A stretch of DNA of 8,089 bases from Candidatus Nanopelagicales bacterium (GTDB lineage: Bacteria > Actinomycetota > Actinomycetes > Nanopelagicales > Nanopelagicaceae): assembly GCA_030832365.1 (NCBI GenBank), contig JAURJF010000044.1, forward strand, positions 1 to 8,089, written 5' to 3'. A model generated the notes under the pieces. That model was not told the DNA's origin, made no database searches, and saw only the letters and a list, made by a program, of their open reading frames with translations. This document shows, in pieces, positions 6,035 to 8,089 of this stretch. The position numbers were made by a program, and so were the translations under genes. Positions within the stretch are counted from its first letter, which is position 1, and each line of letters opens with the position of its first letter.

Positions 6035-6967
6035 ATCTTTTCTTAGCTCAGGTGGGATAGCAAAGAGCAGGTGCTCCTCCATTGCGGTAATCGTCTCAAC
6101 ATCGCTATAGCCACGCTCTGCAAGCTCAGTTAATAGATCAGTTACTAAAATTTCAGGAACTGAAGCCCCACTTGATACTCCAATAGTTTCAACCCCTTCA
6201 AACCAGCTATCTTCTAGCTGGTTTGCATAATCAATTAGATATCCAGCCTTTGCGCCATATTCCAGCGCAACTTCAACTAAACGCACTGAGTTTGAAGAGT
6301 TCTTTGATCCAACTACTAGAACAAGATCGGCCTGAGGCGCAATCTGCTTAATAGCCACTTGGCGATTCTGTGTTGCATAACATATGTCATCAGATGGCGG
6401 ATCTTGAAGATTTGGAAAACGCTCCTTAAGAATTGCAACTGCATCGAGAGTTTCATCAACGCTAAGTGTGGTCTGGGAGAGCCAAGCCACTCCCTTATTT
6501 GGATCAATCTCAACACTTCTTGCGCCATCTAGACCATCAACTAACTTCACATGATCTAGGGCTTCACCCGCTGTTCCTTCAACCTCTTCATGTCCCTCAT
6601 GGCCAATTAGAAGAATCTGGAGATCATCTTTAGCAAAGCGGCGCGCCTCTTGGTGAACTTTAGTAACTAGGGGGCAGGTGGCATCAATAGTTTTCAAATT
6701 TCGCTCAGCTGCTTCTTTATGAACCTGAGGTGAGACGCCATGGGCGGAAAAAATAACAATTGAGCCCTCTGGCACTTCATCTGTCTCATCAACAAATATC
6801 GCGCCTTTTTTCTCAAGTGATGAAACCACATGAACATTATGAACAATCTGCTTTCGCACATAGACCGGGGCGCCATAGAGATCAAGGGCCTTCTCAACGG
6901 TGATTACTGCTCGATCAACGCCTGCGCAATAGCCTCGCGGCGCAGCAAGCAGGACTCGTTTAGCCAT
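6014..6967 (-). CDS. ispH: 4-hydroxy-3-methylbut-2-enyl diphosphate reductase IspH (LytB)
   Basis: IspH is the last enzyme of the non-mevalonate (MEP) pathway: it reduces HMBPP to isopentenyl and dimethylallyl diphosphate using an oxygen-sensitive [4Fe-4S] cluster in the cytosol. The 317 residues match the family. The three cluster-binding cysteines are present: Cys14 in G-Y-C-A-G-V, Cys98 in D-A-T-C-P-L-V, Cys196 in D-I-C-Y-A-T-Q-N-R-Q. Substrate-binding residues are also present: His43 (I-V-H-N), His76 (S-A-H-G-V), His126 and Glu128 in G-H-E-G-H-E-E-V-E-G-T, Thr167, the S-S-N triad at 224-226 (S-K-N-S-S-N-S-V-R-L), and Ser269 in S-S-G-A-S-V-P-E. The ATG at 6967 fits the family start, lacks an SD, and sits 6 bases after a TAnnnT hexamer, predicting a leaderless mRNA. 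It diverges from xseA by 25 bases. Confidence 0.98.
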   Translation of the reverse strand: MAKRVLLAAPRGYCAGVDRAVITVEKALDLYGAPVYVRKQIVHNVHVVSSLEKKGAIFVDETDEVPEGSIVIFSAHGVSPQVHKEAAERNLKTIDATCPLVTKVHQEARRFAKDDLQILLIGHEGHEEVEGTAGEALDHVKLVDGLDGARSVEIDPNKGVAWLSQTTLSVDETLDAVAILKERFPNLQDPPSDDICYATQNRQVAIKQIAPQADLVLVVGSKNSSNSVRLVEVALEYGAKAGYLIDYANQLEDSWFEGVETIGVSSGASVPEILVTDLLTELAERGYSDVETITAMEEHLLFAIPPELRKDLRAAGK

Positions 6968-6973
6968 AGCCCT

Positions 6974-6979
6974 ATCCTA
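6974..6979 (-). promoter_or_regulatory. Predicted -10 element of ispH (leaderless)
   Basis: The - strand reads TAGGAT followed by exactly 6 bases and the ispH ATG, so transcription would start at or next to the A of ATG. There is no SD. At 17 bases upstream the sequence TTTCGA shares 3 of 6 positions with TTGACA and lies inside the xseA coding region. Confidence 0.55.
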
Positions 6980-6980
6980 T

Positions 6981-6986
6981 TAGCAT
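6981..6986 (+). promoter_or_regulatory. Predicted -10 element of xseA (leaderless)
   Basis: TAGCAT is followed by exactly 6 bases and the xseA ATG at 6993, again predicting a leaderless transcript with no SD. It is separated from the opposing ispH -10 element by one base. The -35 region would fall inside the ispH coding sequence, where I see no good match to TTGACA. Confidence 0.55.
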
Positions 6987-6992
6987 TACCCA

Positions 6993-8089
6993 ATGCTCGA
7001 AACTTCAAGTGAAAAGCCTGCCCCGGTAAGGGTTATCTCTGAGGCGATAAGTGAATATATAAATCGCTTAGGACAGGTTTGGGTTGAAGGAGAGATTGCT
7101 CAGTTAAATGATCGAGCCGGCTCTGGAATGATTTATATCAGGCTTAGAGATCCGAGCGTTGATATGTATTTAGAGGTCACATGCCCAAGATCAGTTTTTA
7201 AAGCAGTAGCGCCACTTAGCGAGAATGCTCGAGTTGTAATTAATTCAAAAGTTAATTTCTATACCCCAACCGGACGTCTCTCACTTAGCGCTAAAGAAAT
7301 CCGTCAAGTTGGAGTTGGTGAATTACTTGCTCGCCTTGAAGCACTTAAAAAAGTCCTTGCAGCAGAGGGGCTATTTGCACTTGAGCGAAAAAAACCGCTC
7401 CCATTTCTGCCAAATAAAATTGGTCTTATCTGTGGCAGGGCAAGCGCTGCGGAAAAAGATGTTAAGGAGAATGCTCGAAGAAGATGGCCAGCGGTTCGCT
7501 TTGAAACTAGGGAGGTAGCAGTTCAAGGAGCTGATGCTGTTGTCCAGGTATCGGCTGCCTTGCGAGAGCTTGATAACGATCCAGAAGTTGATGTAATCAT
7601 CATCACTAGAGGCGGCGGATCCTTTGAGGACCTCCTTGCCTTCTCAGATGAAGGGCTAGTAAGACTTGCTGCCTCTTGCAAGAAACCAATTGTCAGCGCT
7701 ATTGGCCATGAGCAAGATACTCCGCTTCTTGATTTAGTGGCAGATGTTCGCGCCTCAACTCCAACAGATGCAGCCAAATTAGTAGTTCCTGATTTTCAAG
7801 AAGAGGTTGGCAAAATCAAGAATCTAAGAGAGCGCTCTGATAGAAAGATTAATGACTTGGTAATTCTTGAAATGACCAAGATTGTGAACTTAATCCAAAG
7901 ACCTGTTATGAAAGATCCGTTAATTATGGTCACCTCAAGACAGGAGATAATTTCAGGCTTTATCTCGCGCTCATTTATGAGCATGAACTCCAAGCTCCTT
8001 AGAGCCTTTGATGAAGTAACCCATATTGCTGCCAGGGTTAGAACCCTCTCCCCGCAGGCCACCCTTGATCGCGGATATTCAGTTGTTCA
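6993..8089 (+). CDS. xseA: Exodeoxyribonuclease VII large subunit XseA, C-terminus beyond window
   Basis: XseA is the catalytic subunit of exonuclease VII, which with several small XseB subunits degrades single-stranded DNA to oligonucleotides in both directions during repair. The frame is open from the ATG at 6993 to the window edge, 365 residues. The N-terminal OB-fold domain spans about 12-105 (Q-V-W-V-E-G-E-I at 28-35). The catalytic domain shows A-E-K-D-V (153-157), T-R-G-G-G-S-F-E-D-L (205-214) and S-A-I-G-H-E-Q-D-T (235-243). By position Asp156, Arg206, His239 and Asp242 match the E. coli catalytic residues D155, R205, H238 and D241. After P-T-D-A-A-K (257-262) comes a helical stretch much shorter than E. 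coli's, then L-S-P-Q-A-T-L-D-R-G-Y (352-362), which normally lies near the C-terminus, so only a few dozen residues should be missing. xseB would be expected next. No internal break. Confidence 0.96.
   Translation, partial: MLETSSEKPAPVRVISEAISEYINRLGQVWVEGEIAQLNDRAGSGMIYIRLRDPSVDMYLEVTCPRSVFKAVAPLSENARVVINSKVNFYTPTGRLSLSAKEIRQVGVGELLARLEALKKVLAAEGLFALERKKPLPFLPNKIGLICGRASAAEKDVKENARRRWPAVRFETREVAVQGADAVVQVSAALRELDNDPEVDVIIITRGGGSFEDLLAFSDEGLVRLAASCKKPIVSAIGHEQDTPLLDLVADVRASTPTDAAKLVVPDFQEEVGKIKNLRERSDRKINDLVILEMTKIVNLIQRPVMKDPLIMVTSRQEIISGFISRSFMSMNSKLLRAFDEVTHIAARVRTLSPQATLDRGYSVV

Noticed and set aside
7523..8062. Two - strand frames (7523-7777 and 7796-8062) and a + strand frame at 7309-7518
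   Set aside because: All lie within the continuous xseA frame from 6993 to the window end, whose catalytic motifs are intact.

Overview
The window looks like chromosomal DNA of a small, streamlined freshwater actinobacterium. Ca. Planktophila or another member of the acI/Nanopelagicales group is my best guess. The reasons are the actinobacterial type of YchF, TypA, IspH and XseA proteins, a DUF6542 gene in the ispH/xseA/ychF neighbourhood (an arrangement I know from actinobacteria), moderate GC (hand counts of about 45-50% in sampled lines, not the 65-70% of most actinobacteria), very short intergenic gaps, overlapping genes and several starts with no Shine-Dalgarno sequence. The lineage is inference; no rRNA gene is present.

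Layout. (1) Bases 1-1365 are accessory in character: the 3' end of an AT-richer endonuclease/exonuclease/phosphatase (EEP) gene on the + strand, meeting tail to tail a two-gene - strand operon whose proteins resemble actinophage replication/recombination-module proteins. The operon's first gene has a strong ribosome-binding site that can be masked by an upstream hairpin. (2) Bases 1461-4425 carry, on the - strand, ychF and typA, two ribosome-associated P-loop NTPases that overlap by 8 bases and must be co-transcribed; a possible intrinsic terminator follows typA. (3) Bases 4477-6034 carry, on the + strand, rmuC and a DUF6542 membrane-protein gene, overlapping by 11 bases. (4) ispH (- strand) converges on the DUF6542 gene with a 21-base overlap. 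(5) xseA (+ strand, cut off at the right edge) diverges from ispH across only 25 bases. Two TAnnnT -10 elements lie back to back there, each exactly 6 bases from its start codon, which predicts two leaderless mRNAs.

Functionally the core genes cover ribosome biogenesis and stress translation (typA, ychF), isoprenoid precursor synthesis (ispH) and DNA maintenance (rmuC, xseA). The phage-type pair is the only part whose function I cannot assign. I saw no tRNA, rRNA, CRISPR array, insertion sequence or attachment site. The most notable signals are the masked ribosome-binding site before the phage-type pair, the symmetric leaderless divergent promoter of ispH/xseA, and the loss of the acidic residue in the G4-like motif of YchF. 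I found no clear evidence for a wholly new multi-gene system.
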